Shown: positions 42,565 through 51,878, counted from the stretch's first letter. The stretch is 64,000 nt of DNA from Herbaspirillum frisingense GSF30 (GCF_000300975.2 NZ_AEEC02000006.1:1-64000); one strand, 5' to 3'. The notes: a model not told the origin generated them from the letters alone. Numbers and translations are program-made.

Positions 42565-44211
42565 ATGGCTTTCGATTTCCTGAACAAGGAACATACAGTC
42601 GCCAAGCCTGGCTTCAATCGCTGGCTGGTACCGCCAGCAGCACTCGCAATCCACCTTTGCATCGGCATGGCCTACGGTTTTTCCGTGTTCTGGCTGCCGC
42701 TGTCCAAGGCCCTGGGCGTGACCGCGCCCATCGCCTGCGGCGCCGATGTCGGCTTCTTCGCCCAGGTCTTCTCGTCCTCCTGTGACTGGAAGATCTCCAT
42801 GCTGGGCTGGATGTACACCATGTTCTTCGTCCTGCTGGGCATCTCCGCCGCGCTGTGGGGTGGCTGGCTGGAACACGCCGGTCCCCGCAAGGCCGGCGTG
42901 GTCGCTGCCATCTGCTGGTGCGGCGGCCTGCTGATCTCGGCCCTGGGCGTGAAGACGCACCAGATCTGGCTGATGTGGCTGGGCTCGGGCGTGATCGGCG
43001 GCGTTGGTCTGGGCCTGGGCTATATCTCGCCCGTGTCCACGCTGATCAAGTGGTTCCCTGACCGTCGCGGCATGGCCACCGGCATGGCCATCATGGGCTT
43101 CGGTGGTGGTGCGCTGGTCGGCACCCCGCTGGCCGATGCCCTGATGAAGAAGTTCGCCACCCCCACTTCCGTGGGCGTGTGGGAAACCTTCGTGGTCATG
43201 GCCGTGATCTACTTCGTCTTCATGATGGCTGGCGCCTTCGGCTACCGCGTGCCGCCTTCGGGCTGGAAGCCGGCCGGCTGGACCCCGCCGGTGGCCAAGT
43301 CCTCGGCCACGATGATCACCCAGAACCACGTGCACGTCTCCAAGGTCTGGGGCATTCCCCAGTTCTGGCTGGTGTGGCTGGTGCTCTGCCTGAACGTGTC
43401 GGCCGGTATCGGCGTCATCGGCATCGCCTCGCCGATGCTGCAGGAAGTGTTCGGCGGCAAGCTGCTGGGCGTGGACATCGGCTTCAATGACCTGTCGGTC
43501 GATCAGAAGACCGCCATCGCGGCGCTGGCCGCCGGCTTCACCGGTCTGATCTCGCTGTTCAACATCGGTGGTCGTTTCGCCTGGGCTTCGTGCTCGGACT
43601 TCTTCGGCCGCAAGATGACCTACGCCATCTTCTTCGTGCTGGGCTTCGTGCTGTACGTGAGCCTGCCGTGGTCGGCCAAGGCCGGCAACATCCCGCTGTT
43701 CGTGGGTGCGGTCTGCATCATCCTGTCGATGTACGGCGGCGGTTTCGCGACCGTGCCGGCTTACCTGGCCGACCTGTTCGGCACCCAGATGGTGGGCGCC
43801 ATCCACGGCCGTCTGCTGACCGCGTGGGCGACCGCCGGCATCCTGGGCCCGGTGGTGGTGAACTACATGCGTGAATACCAGCTCTCCCTGGGCATGCCCA
43901 AGAGCCAGGTCTACAACACCACCATGTACATCCTGGCCGGCATGCTGGTGCTGGGTCTGATCTGCAACCTGCTGATCCGCCCGGTCGCTGCCAAGCACTT
44001 CATGACCCCGGAAGAACTGGCCCGCGAAAAGCAGCTGGCCCACGAAAAGTCGGCTGCCGATGCAGCTGCCACCGCTGGTTCCGGCGACATGTCGCAGATC
44101 GGTTCCGGCGGCAACCCGGTGGTGATCGGTCTGGCCTGGGCGGCCGTCGGCATTCCGCTGGTCTGGGGTATCACCCTGGTGTTGCAGAAGTCGGCCGTGC
44201 TGTTCCGCTGA
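42565..44211 (+). CDS. OxlT-type oxalate/formate MFS antiporter with fused C-terminal small-subunit segment
   Basis: 548 aa, longer than typical OxlT (~420 aa). Twelve helices: MAYGFSVFWLPLSKALG in TM1, YISPVSTLIKWFPDRRGMATGMA in the centre, GGRFAWASCSDFFGRK in loop 8-9. After a charged linker (EELAREKQLAHEKSAADAAA) a thirteenth helix follows (VIGLAWAAVGIPLVWGITLVLQKSAVLF), which resembles the separately encoded MFS transporter small subunit of related loci. CGGAGG 4 bp upstream fixes the start. Located before fds, it probably exchanges oxalate and formate or imports formate. Confidence 0.9.
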   Translation: MAFDFLNKEHTVAKPGFNRWLVPPAALAIHLCIGMAYGFSVFWLPLSKALGVTAPIACGADVGFFAQVFSSSCDWKISMLGWMYTMFFVLLGISAALWGGWLEHAGPRKAGVVAAICWCGGLLISALGVKTHQIWLMWLGSGVIGGVGLGLGYISPVSTLIKWFPDRRGMATGMAIMGFGGGALVGTPLADALMKKFATPTSVGVWETFVVMAVIYFVFMMAGAFGYRVPPSGWKPAGWTPPVAKSSATMITQNHVHVSKVWGIPQFWLVWLVLCLNVSAGIGVIGIASPMLQEVFGGKLLGVDIGFNDLSVDQKTAIAALAAGFTGLISLFNIGGRFAWASCSDFFGRKMTYAIFFVLGFVLYVSLPWSAKAGNIPLFVGAVCIILSMYGGGFATVPAYLADLFGTQMVGAIHGRLLTAWATAGILGPVVVNYMREYQLSLGMPKSQVYNTTMYILAGMLVLGLICNLLIRPVAAKHFMTPEELAREKQLAHEKSAADAAATAGSGDMSQIGSGGNPVVIGLAWAAVGIPLVWGITLVLQKSAVLFR

Positions 44212-44287
44212 TCGCGTAGTCCCTGTTTCAAACTCGACTGCAGGCCGGCTCCACCCGGCCTGCACGAGAGACCCCAGCGGCGAAAGC

Positions 44288-44337
44288 CGCTGACACAAGC
44301 TGCCCTGCAACGTGAGCAGCGGCAGCTTGTGTCAGCG
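44288..44337. other. Large stem-loop, 17-bp perfect stem
   Basis: CGCTGACACAAGCTGCC pairs perfectly with GGCAGCTTGTGTCAGCG across a 16-nt loop. It lies 77 bp after the OxlT-type gene and is preceded by another hairpin (GCAGGCCGG/CCGGCCTGC, 44240-44263). No T-run follows on the plus strand, so it may stabilise the transcript 3' end or act as an attenuator before fds. The remainder of the 440-bp gap shows no gene. Confidence 0.7.
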
Positions 44338-44652
44338 ACTATCAAAAAATCAGGAGCGCAGTCCGTCCACCCGGTAGAGGGCAGGCCCGCATCCTCAGTG
44401 TTCACACCAACCCCGAAGGCAGGGCGAACATGCAACAACGGAGACCAGCTGTTCCACCAAGCACGATCGTGCGCGCCCATCCCCGGGCCTGCGCTGCGCT
44501 GCTGCATGCCGCTTCCCTTCGCCTGATCTGTTTCCAGCAGGCCGCCCCTCCGTAGGCGCGGTCCCACCCCTTTCATTCGTCATTTGCGCGGTCCATAGAA
44601 GATCCTCCGGGAGAAGGACGAGGTCCGCATCAAGGCAACACAGGAGGCAACA

Positions 44653-45129
44653 ATGAAGCAGCAACAAGTTTTCGACGTGGCGGCGGTGCGCAGCATCATC
44701 GCCGATCGCAAGGACATGGCCGGTGCCATGCTCCCCATCCTGCACGGCATCCAGGAAAAGGTGGGGTACATCCCTGCCGATGCGGTGCCCATGATCGCCG
44801 GCGAGCTCAATGTCTCGCGCGCCGAAGTACACGGGGTGATCTCGTTCTATCACTTCTTCCGCCAGGAGCCGGCCGGCCAGCACGTGGTGCAGGTCTGCCG
44901 TGCCGAGGCCTGCCAGGCACGCGGCAGCGAGGCCCTGGCCGAACATGCGCAGAACGTGCTGGGCTGCGGCTTCCATGAGACCAGCGCCGACGGCAAGTTC
45001 ACCCTGGAACCGGTGTATTGCCTGGGCCAGTGCGCCATCGGCCCCAACCTGACCATCAATGACGAGCTGCACGCCCGCGTCGATGCCGACAAGTTCAAGC
45101 GCCTGATCCAGGCCAAGCGGGAGGCATGA
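44653..45129 (+). CDS. fdsG: NAD-dependent formate dehydrogenase gamma subunit
   Basis: 158 aa NuoE-like subunit with a thioredoxin-fold [2Fe-2S] cluster: Cys82, Cys87 (VCRAEACQ) and Cys123, Cys127 (YCLGQCAIG). It passes electrons within the soluble molybdenum formate dehydrogenase that oxidises formate to CO2 with NAD. GGAGG lies 7 bp upstream. The stop overlaps the fdsB start (ATGATG). Confidence 0.95.
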   Translation: MKQQQVFDVAAVRSIIADRKDMAGAMLPILHGIQEKVGYIPADAVPMIAGELNVSRAEVHGVISFYHFFRQEPAGQHVVQVCRAEACQARGSEALAEHAQNVLGCGFHETSADGKFTLEPVYCLGQCAIGPNLTINDELHARVDADKFKRLIQAKREA

Positions 45130-46691
45130 TGAGCGCCAACGATATCGTCACCATCTACGTTCCCCGCGACTCCACCGCGCTGGCCCTGGGCGCCAATGAG
45201 GTGGCCACTGCCATCGCCGCCGAGGCCGACAGGCGCGGCCAGTCCATCAAGCTGGTGCGCAATGGCTCGCGCGGCATGTTCTGGCTGGAGCCGCTGGTAG
45301 AGGTGGCCACCGCCGCCGGCCGCGTGGCCTATGGACCGGTCGCGCCGGAGGATGTGGCGGGCCTGTTCGATGCCGGCCTGCTGGCGGGCGGCACTCATGC
45401 GCTGCATCTCGGTCTGACCGAGGACATCCCCTTCCTGAAGAACCAGGAGCGCCTGACCTTCGCCCGCGTCGGCATCATCGATCCGCTCTCCCTGGACGAT
45501 TACCTGGCCCATGAAGGTTATGTCGGCCTCAAGAATGCGCTGACCAAGACCCCCGAGGCCATCGTCGAGGAAATGATCGCCTCCGGCCTGCGCGGCCGCG
45601 GTGGTGCGGCTTTCCCCACCGGCATCAAGTGGCAGACCGTGCTGCGCGCACCTGCCGCGCAGAAGTACGTGGTCTGCAATGCCGACGAGGGCGATTCCGG
45701 CACCTTCTCGGATCGCATGATCATGGAAGACGACCCCTTCACCCTGATCGAGGGCATGACCATCGCCGCCCTGGCCGTGGGCGCGAGCGAGGGCTATGTC
45801 TATGTGCGCTCCGAATATCCGCATTCGATTGCCACGCTGAACGAGGCCATCGCCATCGCCACGGCGCGTGGTTATCTGGGCGAGAACATCCTGGGCTCGG
45901 GCAAGTCCTTCCACCTGGAAGTGCGCAAGGGAGCGGGCGCCTACATCTGCGGCGAAGAGACCGCCATGCTCGAAAGCCTGGAAGGCAAGCGAGGCGTGGT
46001 GCGCGCCAAGCCGCCGCTGCCGGCCATCGAAGGCTTGTTCGGCAAGCCGACGGTGATCAACAACCTGATTTCGCTGGCCTCGGTGCCGGTGATCCTGGCG
46101 CGTGGCGCGGACTTCTACAAGAACTTTGGCGTGGGTCGTTCGCATGGCACTTTGCCATTCCAGCTGGCCGGCAACATCCGCCAGGGCGGACTGGTGGAAA
46201 AGGCCTTCGGTCTCACCCTGCGCCAGTTGCTCGAAGACTTCGGTGGCGGCAGCGCCAGCGGTCGGGCTATCCGCGCAGTGCAGATGGGCGGCCCGCTGGG
46301 CGCCTACCTGCCGCAGTCGCAGTTCGATACCCCGCTCGACTATGAAGCCTTTGCCGCCATCGGCGCCATGATCGGTCACGGCGGCCTGGTGGCCTTCGAC
46401 GATACGGTCGACATGGCCCGCCAGGCCCGTTACGCCATGCAGTTCTGTGCCGTGGAGTCCTGCGGCAAGTGCACGCCTTGCCGCATCGGCTCGACCCGGG
46501 GCGTGGAGGTGATCGACAAGATCATCGCCAACGATGAGCGGCCACAACAGATCCATCTGTTGAAGAGCCTGTGCGACACCATGGTCAATGGCTCGCTGTG
46601 TGCCATGGGCGGCATGACGCCGTTCCCGGTGCTGTCGGCGCTGAACCATTTCCCGGAAGACTTCGGCGCGCCCAGCGAACAGGCAGCCTGA
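45126..46691 (+). CDS. fdsB: NAD-dependent formate dehydrogenase beta subunit
   Basis: 521 aa NuoF-like diaphorase subunit. NAD/FMN-binding RGRGGAAFPTGIKW and NADEGDSGTFSDR, the GAGAYICGEETA loop, and the [4Fe-4S] motif ESCGKCTPCRIGSTRG. It carries FMN and reduces NAD. The start overlaps fdsG (ATG 45126 or 45129). The order fdsG-fdsB-fdsA matches the Cupriavidus fds operon. Confidence 0.96.
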   Translation: MMSANDIVTIYVPRDSTALALGANEVATAIAAEADRRGQSIKLVRNGSRGMFWLEPLVEVATAAGRVAYGPVAPEDVAGLFDAGLLAGGTHALHLGLTEDIPFLKNQERLTFARVGIIDPLSLDDYLAHEGYVGLKNALTKTPEAIVEEMIASGLRGRGGAAFPTGIKWQTVLRAPAAQKYVVCNADEGDSGTFSDRMIMEDDPFTLIEGMTIAALAVGASEGYVYVRSEYPHSIATLNEAIAIATARGYLGENILGSGKSFHLEVRKGAGAYICGEETAMLESLEGKRGVVRAKPPLPAIEGLFGKPTVINNLISLASVPVILARGADFYKNFGVGRSHGTLPFQLAGNIRQGGLVEKAFGLTLRQLLEDFGGGSASGRAIRAVQMGGPLGAYLPQSQFDTPLDYEAFAAIGAMIGHGGLVAFDDTVDMARQARYAMQFCAVESCGKCTPCRIGSTRGVEVIDKIIANDERPQQIHLLKSLCDTMVNGSLCAMGGMTPFPVLSALNHFPEDFGAPSEQAA

Positions 46692-46721
46692 TCCCATCAC
46701 CGAATGCAGAGGAGTTGCAAC

Positions 46722-49607
46722 ATGAACCAGCTCAATGAAACGGATTACGGCACGCCGGCGCGTGTCTCGGAAAACATGGTCACGCTGGAGATCGACGGCG
46801 TGGCCGTGACGGTCCCGGCCGGCACCTCGGTGATGCGCGCTTCGGTGGAGGCCGGCATCAACGTACCCAAGCTGTGTGCCACCGACAGCCTGGAACCCTT
46901 CGGTTCCTGCCGCCTGTGCCTGGTGGAAATCGAAAAGGATGGCCGCAAGATGAAGGGCTATCCGGCCTCCTGCACCACGCCCTGCGAACCAGGCATGAAG
47001 GTACAGACCCAGACCCCCAAGCTGGCCGAGATCCGCCGTGGCGTGATGGAGCTCTATATCTCCGACCACCCGCTTGATTGCCTGACCTGTCCCACCAACG
47101 GCAACTGCGAACTGCAGGACATGGCCGGCGTGGTCGGCCTGCGCGAAGTGCGCTACGGCTACGAGGGTGAGAACCATCTCAAGCTGAAGAAGGATGAATC
47201 CAATCCCTACTTCACCTATGACGCCTCCAAGTGCATCGTCTGCAACCGTTGCGTACGGGCCTGCGAAGAAACCCAGGGTACCTTTGCCCTGACCATCAAC
47301 GGTCGCGGCTTCGAATCGCGCGTCTCGGCCGGGCAGATGGAAAGCTTCATGGAATCCGAATGCGTCTCCTGCGGCGCCTGCGTGGAAGCCTGCCCGACCG
47401 CGACCCTGACCGAGAAGACCGTCATCATGCTGGGCCAAGCCGAGCACAGCGCCGTCACCACCTGCGCCTATTGCGGCGTGGGTTGCTCCTTCAAGGCCGA
47501 GATGAAGGGCAACGAAGTGGTGCGCATGGTGCCGTACAAGGACGGTAAGGCCAACCAGGGCCACTCCTGCGTCAAGGGCCGCTTCGCCTGGGGCTATGCG
47601 ACCCACAAGGACCGCATCCTCAACCCCATGATCCGCAAGAGCATCAACGATCCCTGGCGTGAAGTCTCGTGGGAAGAGGCGCTGTCCTATGCGGCCAGCG
47701 AATTCCGCCGCATCCAGGCCAAGCATGGCAAGGATTCCATCGGCGGCATCACTTCCTCGCGCTGCACCAACGAAGAAACCTACCTGGTCCAGAAGCTGGT
47801 GCGCGCCGCCTTCGGCAACAACAACGTCGACACCTGCGCCCGCGTGTGCCACTCGCCCACCGGCTATGGCTTGAAGCAGACCCTGGGAGAATCGGCCGGC
47901 ACCCAGACCTTCGAATCGGTGATGAAGTCCGATGTCATCCTCATCATGGGCGCCAACCCGGCCTCCGGCCACCCGGTGTTTGCCTCGCAGATCAAGCGTC
48001 GCGTGCGCCAGGGCGCCAAGCTGATCGTGATCGACCCGCGTACCACCGAGATGGTCAAGTCGCCGCACGTGCAGGCCGACTACCACTTGAAGCTGCGGCC
48101 CGGCACCAACACCGCCATCATCACCGCGCTGGCCCACGTGATCCTGTCCGAGGGCCTGCAGGACGAGACCTACATCCAGGAACGCTGCGACCTCCAGTCT
48201 TACAAGGACTGGAAGGAGTTCGTGCTGCGCGAGGACAATTCCCCCGAAGCCATGGCCGCCATCACCGGCGTGCCGGCCGAGACCCTGCGTGGCGCGGCCC
48301 GGCTGTACGCCACCGGCGGCAATGCGGCGATCTACTACGGCCTGGGCGTGACCGAGCATGCACAGGGTTCGACCACGGTCATGGGCATCGCCAACCTGGC
48401 CATGTGTACCGGCAACGTCGGCCGCGAAGGCGTGGGCGTGAACCCGCTGCGTGGCCAGAACAATGTCCAGGGTTCCTGCGACATGGGCTCCTTCCCGCAT
48501 GAGCTGCCGGGCTATCGGCATATCTCGGACTCCACCGTGCGCAGCCAGTTCGAACAGGCCTGGGGCGTGACGCTGAACCCGGAACCGGGCCTGCGCATTC
48601 CCAACATGTTCGATGCGGCGCTGGATGGCAGCTTCAAGGGCCTGTACTGCGAAGGCGAGGACATCGTCCAGTCCGACCCCAACACCCAGCACGTGGCCGC
48701 GGCCCTGCAGGCGATGGAATGCATCGTGGTGCAGGACCTGTTCCTGAACGAAACGGCCAAGTACGCGCACGTGTTCCTGCCCGGTTCCTCCTTCCTGGAA
48801 AAGGATGGCACCTTCACCAACGCCGAACGCCGCATCTCGCGCGTGCGCAAGGTGATGCCGGCCAAGGCCGGCAAGTCCGACTGGGAAGTCACGGTGGCCC
48901 TGGCCGAAGCGCTGGGTTACCCGATGCCGTACAATCACCCCTCTGAAATCATGGACGAGATCGCCGCCCTGACCCCCAGCTTCCATGGCGTGAGCTACGA
49001 CAAGCTGGAAAAACTGGGCAGCATCCAGTGGCCCTGCAACGAAGCGGCACCGGAAGGCACGCCCATCATGCACGTCGGCAGCTTCATCCGTGGCAAGGGC
49101 AAGTTCATCAACACGCAATACTTCGCCACCGACGAGAAGGTGACCCAGCGTTATCCGCTGATCCTGACCACCGGCCGTATCCTGTCGCAGTACAACGTCG
49201 GCGCGCAGACGCGCCGCACCGAGAACTCGCAATGGCATAGCGAAGACCGGCTGGAAATCCATCCGCACGATGCCGAGGATCGCGGCATCCGCGAGGGCGA
49301 CTGGGTCGGCGTGGAGTCGCGGGCCGGCCAGACGGTGTTGCGCGCCACGGTGACCGAGAACGTGCAGCCGGGTGTGGTCTATACCACCTTCCACTTCCCG
49401 GAGTCCGGCGCCAATGTGATCACCACCGACAACTCCGACTGGGCCACCAACTGCCCCGAGTACAAGGTGACGGCGGTGCAGGTCTTGCCGGTATCGCAGC
49501 CATCGGAGTGGCAGCAGCACTACGAGCGCTTCAACCGCGAGCAGCTGGATTTGCTCAAGGGAGACAGGCAGGCTGCCCCGCAGGCCGAACCACTGGTGAC
49601 CAAGTAA
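46722..49607 (+). CDS. fdsA: NAD-dependent formate dehydrogenase catalytic (molybdopterin) subunit
   Basis: 961 aa. N-terminal NuoG-like domain with plant-type [2Fe-2S] (CRLCLVEI) and further Fe-S motifs (CPTNGNCE, CIVCNRCVRAC, CVSCGACVEACP), then the bis-MGD domain with its own [4Fe-4S] (CAYCGVGC). The molybdenum ligand is Cys376 followed by His377 (RVCHSPTG), so this is a Cys, not selenocysteine, enzyme. The start at 46722 has GAGGAG upstream. A 349-bp gap containing a foldback element separates it from fdsC. Confidence 0.97.
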   Translation: MNQLNETDYGTPARVSENMVTLEIDGVAVTVPAGTSVMRASVEAGINVPKLCATDSLEPFGSCRLCLVEIEKDGRKMKGYPASCTTPCEPGMKVQTQTPKLAEIRRGVMELYISDHPLDCLTCPTNGNCELQDMAGVVGLREVRYGYEGENHLKLKKDESNPYFTYDASKCIVCNRCVRACEETQGTFALTINGRGFESRVSAGQMESFMESECVSCGACVEACPTATLTEKTVIMLGQAEHSAVTTCAYCGVGCSFKAEMKGNEVVRMVPYKDGKANQGHSCVKGRFAWGYATHKDRILNPMIRKSINDPWREVSWEEALSYAASEFRRIQAKHGKDSIGGITSSRCTNEETYLVQKLVRAAFGNNNVDTCARVCHSPTGYGLKQTLGESAGTQTFESVMKSDVILIMGANPASGHPVFASQIKRRVRQGAKLIVIDPRTTEMVKSPHVQADYHLKLRPGTNTAIITALAHVILSEGLQDETYIQERCDLQSYKDWKEFVLREDNSPEAMAAITGVPAETLRGAARLYATGGNAAIYYGLGVTEHAQGSTTVMGIANLAMCTGNVGREGVGVNPLRGQNNVQGSCDMGSFPHELPGYRHISDSTVRSQFEQAWGVTLNPEPGLRIPNMFDAALDGSFKGLYCEGEDIVQSDPNTQHVAAALQAMECIVVQDLFLNETAKYAHVFLPGSSFLEKDGTFTNAERRISRVRKVMPAKAGKSDWEVTVALAEALGYPMPYNHPSEIMDEIAALTPSFHGVSYDKLEKLGSIQWPCNEAAPEGTPIMHVGSFIRGKGKFINTQYFATDEKVTQRYPLILTTGRILSQYNVGAQTRRTENSQWHSEDRLEIHPHDAEDRGIREGDWVGVESRAGQTVLRATVTENVQPGVVYTTFHFPESGANVITTDNSDWATNCPEYKVTAVQVLPVSQPSEWQQHYERFNREQLDLLKGDRQAAPQAEPLVTK

Positions 49608-49665
49608 GCAGCGCAGCGATGGCGGGCTCGCGCTGCCATGATGGTTTCAGATGTGCAGACGAGCC

Positions 49666-49935
49666 TAGGGCCTGTTCACACTCAATCTGCGAGATGCGTT
49701 GCGCCCAGAAGTCGTGGTGGCAAGGCGTGCGGCAAGGCTGGTGGTGGTGCCACCAGCCTTGCCGTGCAACGCCGCCAGCGCGCCTTCTGGGCGCAACCCT
49801 CCGGGAGAGGCCGGCAAGCGTCGCCTGCCGTTGTTGCAGCTCCTTGCCGTAGCACCACTACGGCGCGTCGCTGCGCCTAGGCAGTCAACGCTTGACGACC
49901 TCTCGCACTCACAGATTGAGTGTGAACAGGCCCTA
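49666..49935. mobile_element. 270-bp MITE-like foldback element flanked by TA, inside the fds operon
   Basis: Perfect terminal inverted repeats of at least 22 bp begin GGGCCTGTTCACACTCAATC at 49668 and end with the complement at 49933, both flanked by TA (49666-49667, 49934-49935). Two nested perfect inverted repeats lie inside: TTGCGCCCAGAAG (49699-49711 and 49784-49796) and GGCAAGGCTGGTGG (49731-49744 and 49750-49763, 5-nt loop). There is no transposase. A TA duplication points to mobilisation by a Tc1/mariner- or IS630-type transposase. Confidence 0.85.
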
Positions 49936-49956
49936 ATCCAAACCGCGCAGGACAGC

Positions 49957-50808
49957 ATGAACACACGCAACAGCAGCAACCCCAGTAGCCCCAGTATCGA
50001 TGAAACCACCGGCGAGTACGCCACCTTTGCCCGCGTCCAGGTGGATCGCTGGCGGGATGGGCAGCGCGAGACGGTGGAGGACGTGGTGGCCGAAGAGGTC
50101 CCCATCGCGCTGGAGTACAACGGCATTTCGCACGCGGTGATGATGGCCACGCCCGCTGACCTCGAAGATTTCGCATTGGGTTTTTCGCTCACCGAAGGCA
50201 TCCTTGCCAGCCCGGGCGAATTGTACGAATGCGACATCGTCCCCGGTTGTGAAGGCGTGCAGGTACAGATGCGCATCGCCACGGAGCGCTTCGTGGCGTT
50301 GAAGGAAAAGCGTCGCAACCTGACCGGCCGTACCGGTTGCGGTCTGTGCGGCGCCGAGACGCTGGAGCAGGCGGTGCGCCATCCGCAGGCGGTACAGGGT
50401 GGCGCCGGCTTTACGGTGGCGCAGGTGCATGCCGCCTTCGAGCAGATGCAGGTCGGCCAGCAACTGCAGCAAGCCACCGGTGCCACCCATGCGGCGGCGT
50501 GGATGGATGCAGCGGGTCGTATCGTGCTGGTGCGGGAGGATGTCGGTCGCCACAATGCGCTGGACAAGTTGATCGGCGCGCTGGCCGAAGAGAAGACGGA
50601 TTTCTCGCAGGGTGCGGCCATCATCACCAGCCGCGCCAGCTACGAGATGGTGCAGAAGGCGGCCACGGTCGGCATCGGCTTCATCGCCGCCGTCTCGGCC
50701 CCGACCGCCCTGGCCATCCGCCTGGCCGAGGAAACCGATGTCACGCTGCTGGGCTTTGTGCGCAAGCAGGGCCACGTGGTGTATGCGCGCCCGCATCGTC
50801 TGCGTTGA
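49957..50808 (+). CDS. fdsC: Formate dehydrogenase sulfurtransferase/maturation protein FdhD
   Basis: 283 aa. FdhD family protein that transfers sulfur to the bis-MGD cofactor. The CGLCG motif supplies Cys128 and Cys131, and REDVGRHNALDKLIG and TSRASYEMVQKAA are conserved downstream. The first ~22 residues are Ser/Asn-rich and variable. The ATG at 49957 is 21 bp beyond the foldback element, so the native leader of this gene may have been altered. No strong Shine-Dalgarno is visible (GGACAGC). Confidence 0.94.
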   Translation: MNTRNSSNPSSPSIDETTGEYATFARVQVDRWRDGQRETVEDVVAEEVPIALEYNGISHAVMMATPADLEDFALGFSLTEGILASPGELYECDIVPGCEGVQVQMRIATERFVALKEKRRNLTGRTGCGLCGAETLEQAVRHPQAVQGGAGFTVAQVHAAFEQMQVGQQLQQATGATHAAAWMDAAGRIVLVREDVGRHNALDKLIGALAEEKTDFSQGAAIITSRASYEMVQKAATVGIGFIAAVSAPTALAIRLAEETDVTLLGFVRKQGHVVYARPHRLR

Positions 50809-50870
50809 ACCATCCGCGCCGGGCCGCTTGCCCGCGTGAACCGATTGAACAATATTGCAGGAGGAGACTC

Positions 50871-51098
50871 ATGAATACCGAACACCTGGTCAAGATGGCC
50901 AACCAGATTGGCAGCTTCTTTTCCACCATGCCGGACCGCGACCAGGCCATGGCCGACCTCGCCACCCATCTCAAGCGCTTCTGGGAACCGCGCATGCGCA
51001 AGGCTTTCCTGGAACATATCGACAAGACGCAGGGAGAGGGCGTGAATGCCATCGTGCTGGAGGCGGTGAATCGGCATCTGCAGCAGTTGGCTGCCTGA
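50871..51098 (+). CDS. fdsD: NAD-dependent formate dehydrogenase delta subunit
   Basis: 75 aa, FdsD family (KMANQIGSFF near residue 8, LATHLKRFWEPRMRKAFLEHI). The small delta subunit assists FDH assembly or stability and binds with FdsC to molybdenum cofactor. A strong AGGAGGAG lies 6 bp before the start. Last gene of the fds operon. Confidence 0.94.
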   Translation: MNTEHLVKMANQIGSFFSTMPDRDQAMADLATHLKRFWEPRMRKAFLEHIDKTQGEGVNAIVLEAVNRHLQQLAA

Positions 51099-51156
51099 TT
51101 CCCGTTGATGCCATGGTGCCGATGTCTGCATGGCATCGGTGCCAGTGCTCCGATAA

Positions 51157-51188
51157 GCGCCGTCCGCCCCTGCGTCGGACGGCGTTTT
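51157..51188 (+). terminator. Terminator of the fds operon
   Basis: Perfect 9-bp stem CGCCGTCCG/CGGACGGCG followed by TTTT, ~60 bp beyond fdsD. Confidence 0.88.
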
Positions 51189-51198
51189 CATTTCCCGT

Positions 51199-51708
51199 TC
51201 ACGCCGCCAGCGCTGCTTCCGCCACCTCCGCTGCAATCCGGTGGAACCTGCGCCCGAAATAGGCCAGGCCATCTTCTGCGGTCGAGGCCAGGCGGATGTG
51301 TCGCACCTCCACGAACAGCACGCTGTGGGTACCGGCCTGCTGCTGCAACACGATATCCCCCTCCAGCACCGCCAGGGCATCGGGCAGGACCGGCTGGCCG
51401 TAGTCGCCGGTGATCCACTGCACCTGGCGCATCCGTTCTTCGGGCGCCACGCCGGTCATGCCGGCGATCATGCGCGCCAGTTCTTCCTGGTGCGCGGTCA
51501 GGATGTTGATGCACAGGCGACCGTTGCCCACCAGGGTCGCGTGCGCGGCACTCTTGACGTTGATGCACACCAGCACGGTCGCCGGATCGTCCGAGACCGA
51601 GCTGACCGCGCTCACGGTCATCGCCGCGCGTCCGGCGGGGCCGTCGGTGGTGATGATGTTGACGGCCGCCGACAGGCGCGCCATGGCATCGCGAAAGTCT
51701 TTCTTCAT
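51199..51708 (-). CDS. Flavin reductase (HpaC/RutF type)
   Basis: 169 aa. Flavin_Reduct domain with RDAMARLSAAVNIITTDGPAGRAAMTVSAVSSVS near the N-terminus and a late RHIRLASTAEDGLAYFGRRFH. Such proteins use NAD(P)H to make free reduced FMN/FAD for two-component monooxygenases. The obvious partner is the group D flavin monooxygenase at 58584, at the far end of the same locus. The start at 51708 is chosen by family alignment; the longer frame is not supported. Confidence 0.92.
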   Translation of the reverse strand: MKKDFRDAMARLSAAVNIITTDGPAGRAAMTVSAVSSVSDDPATVLVCINVKSAAHATLVGNGRLCINILTAHQEELARMIAGMTGVAPEERMRQVQWITGDYGQPVLPDALAVLEGDIVLQQQAGTHSVLFVEVRHIRLASTAEDGLAYFGRRFHRIAAEVAEAALAA

Positions 51709-51856
51709 GGTATGTCCATCCAAAAAAGAGATGACATCCGGCACAAGGCTTCGTTATCCTTTGCGCAATCTGCGGCAAGGGTCGGGCGGATGTCGATCAG
51801 CAGGTGAGAGGGAGAACGCATCGCTTGGCAAAGCCTGCGTCCTGGGATGAACAATA

Positions 51857-51878
51857 GACCCTGAGCAAATCAAGGGTC
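51857..51878. promoter_or_regulatory. Putative LysR operator GACCCT-N10-AGGGTC
   Basis: A perfect 6-bp inverted repeat in the gap between the flavin reductase and the divergent LysR gene. The right half extends to AGGGTCAAAT, which recurs exactly at 59825 before the monooxygenase operon. Confidence 0.55.

Noticed and set aside
44850-49520. A 1556-codon open frame on the minus strand across fdsBA
   Set aside because: It is antisense to clear fds genes, has His/Gly/Ala-rich composition typical of GC-skew shadows and matches no family. Other long antisense frames over lpdA, the hydantoinase and the ThDP gene are rejected for the same reason.
46722-49607. Possible selenocysteine formate dehydrogenase
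   Set aside because: The molybdenum-ligand position is encoded by a Cys codon (Cys376) and there is no in-frame TGA or SECIS-like hairpin after it.
49608-49956. A complete insertion sequence between fdsA and fdsC
   Set aside because: The interval is too short for a transposase and has no open frame of transposase type; only a MITE-like foldback element is supported.
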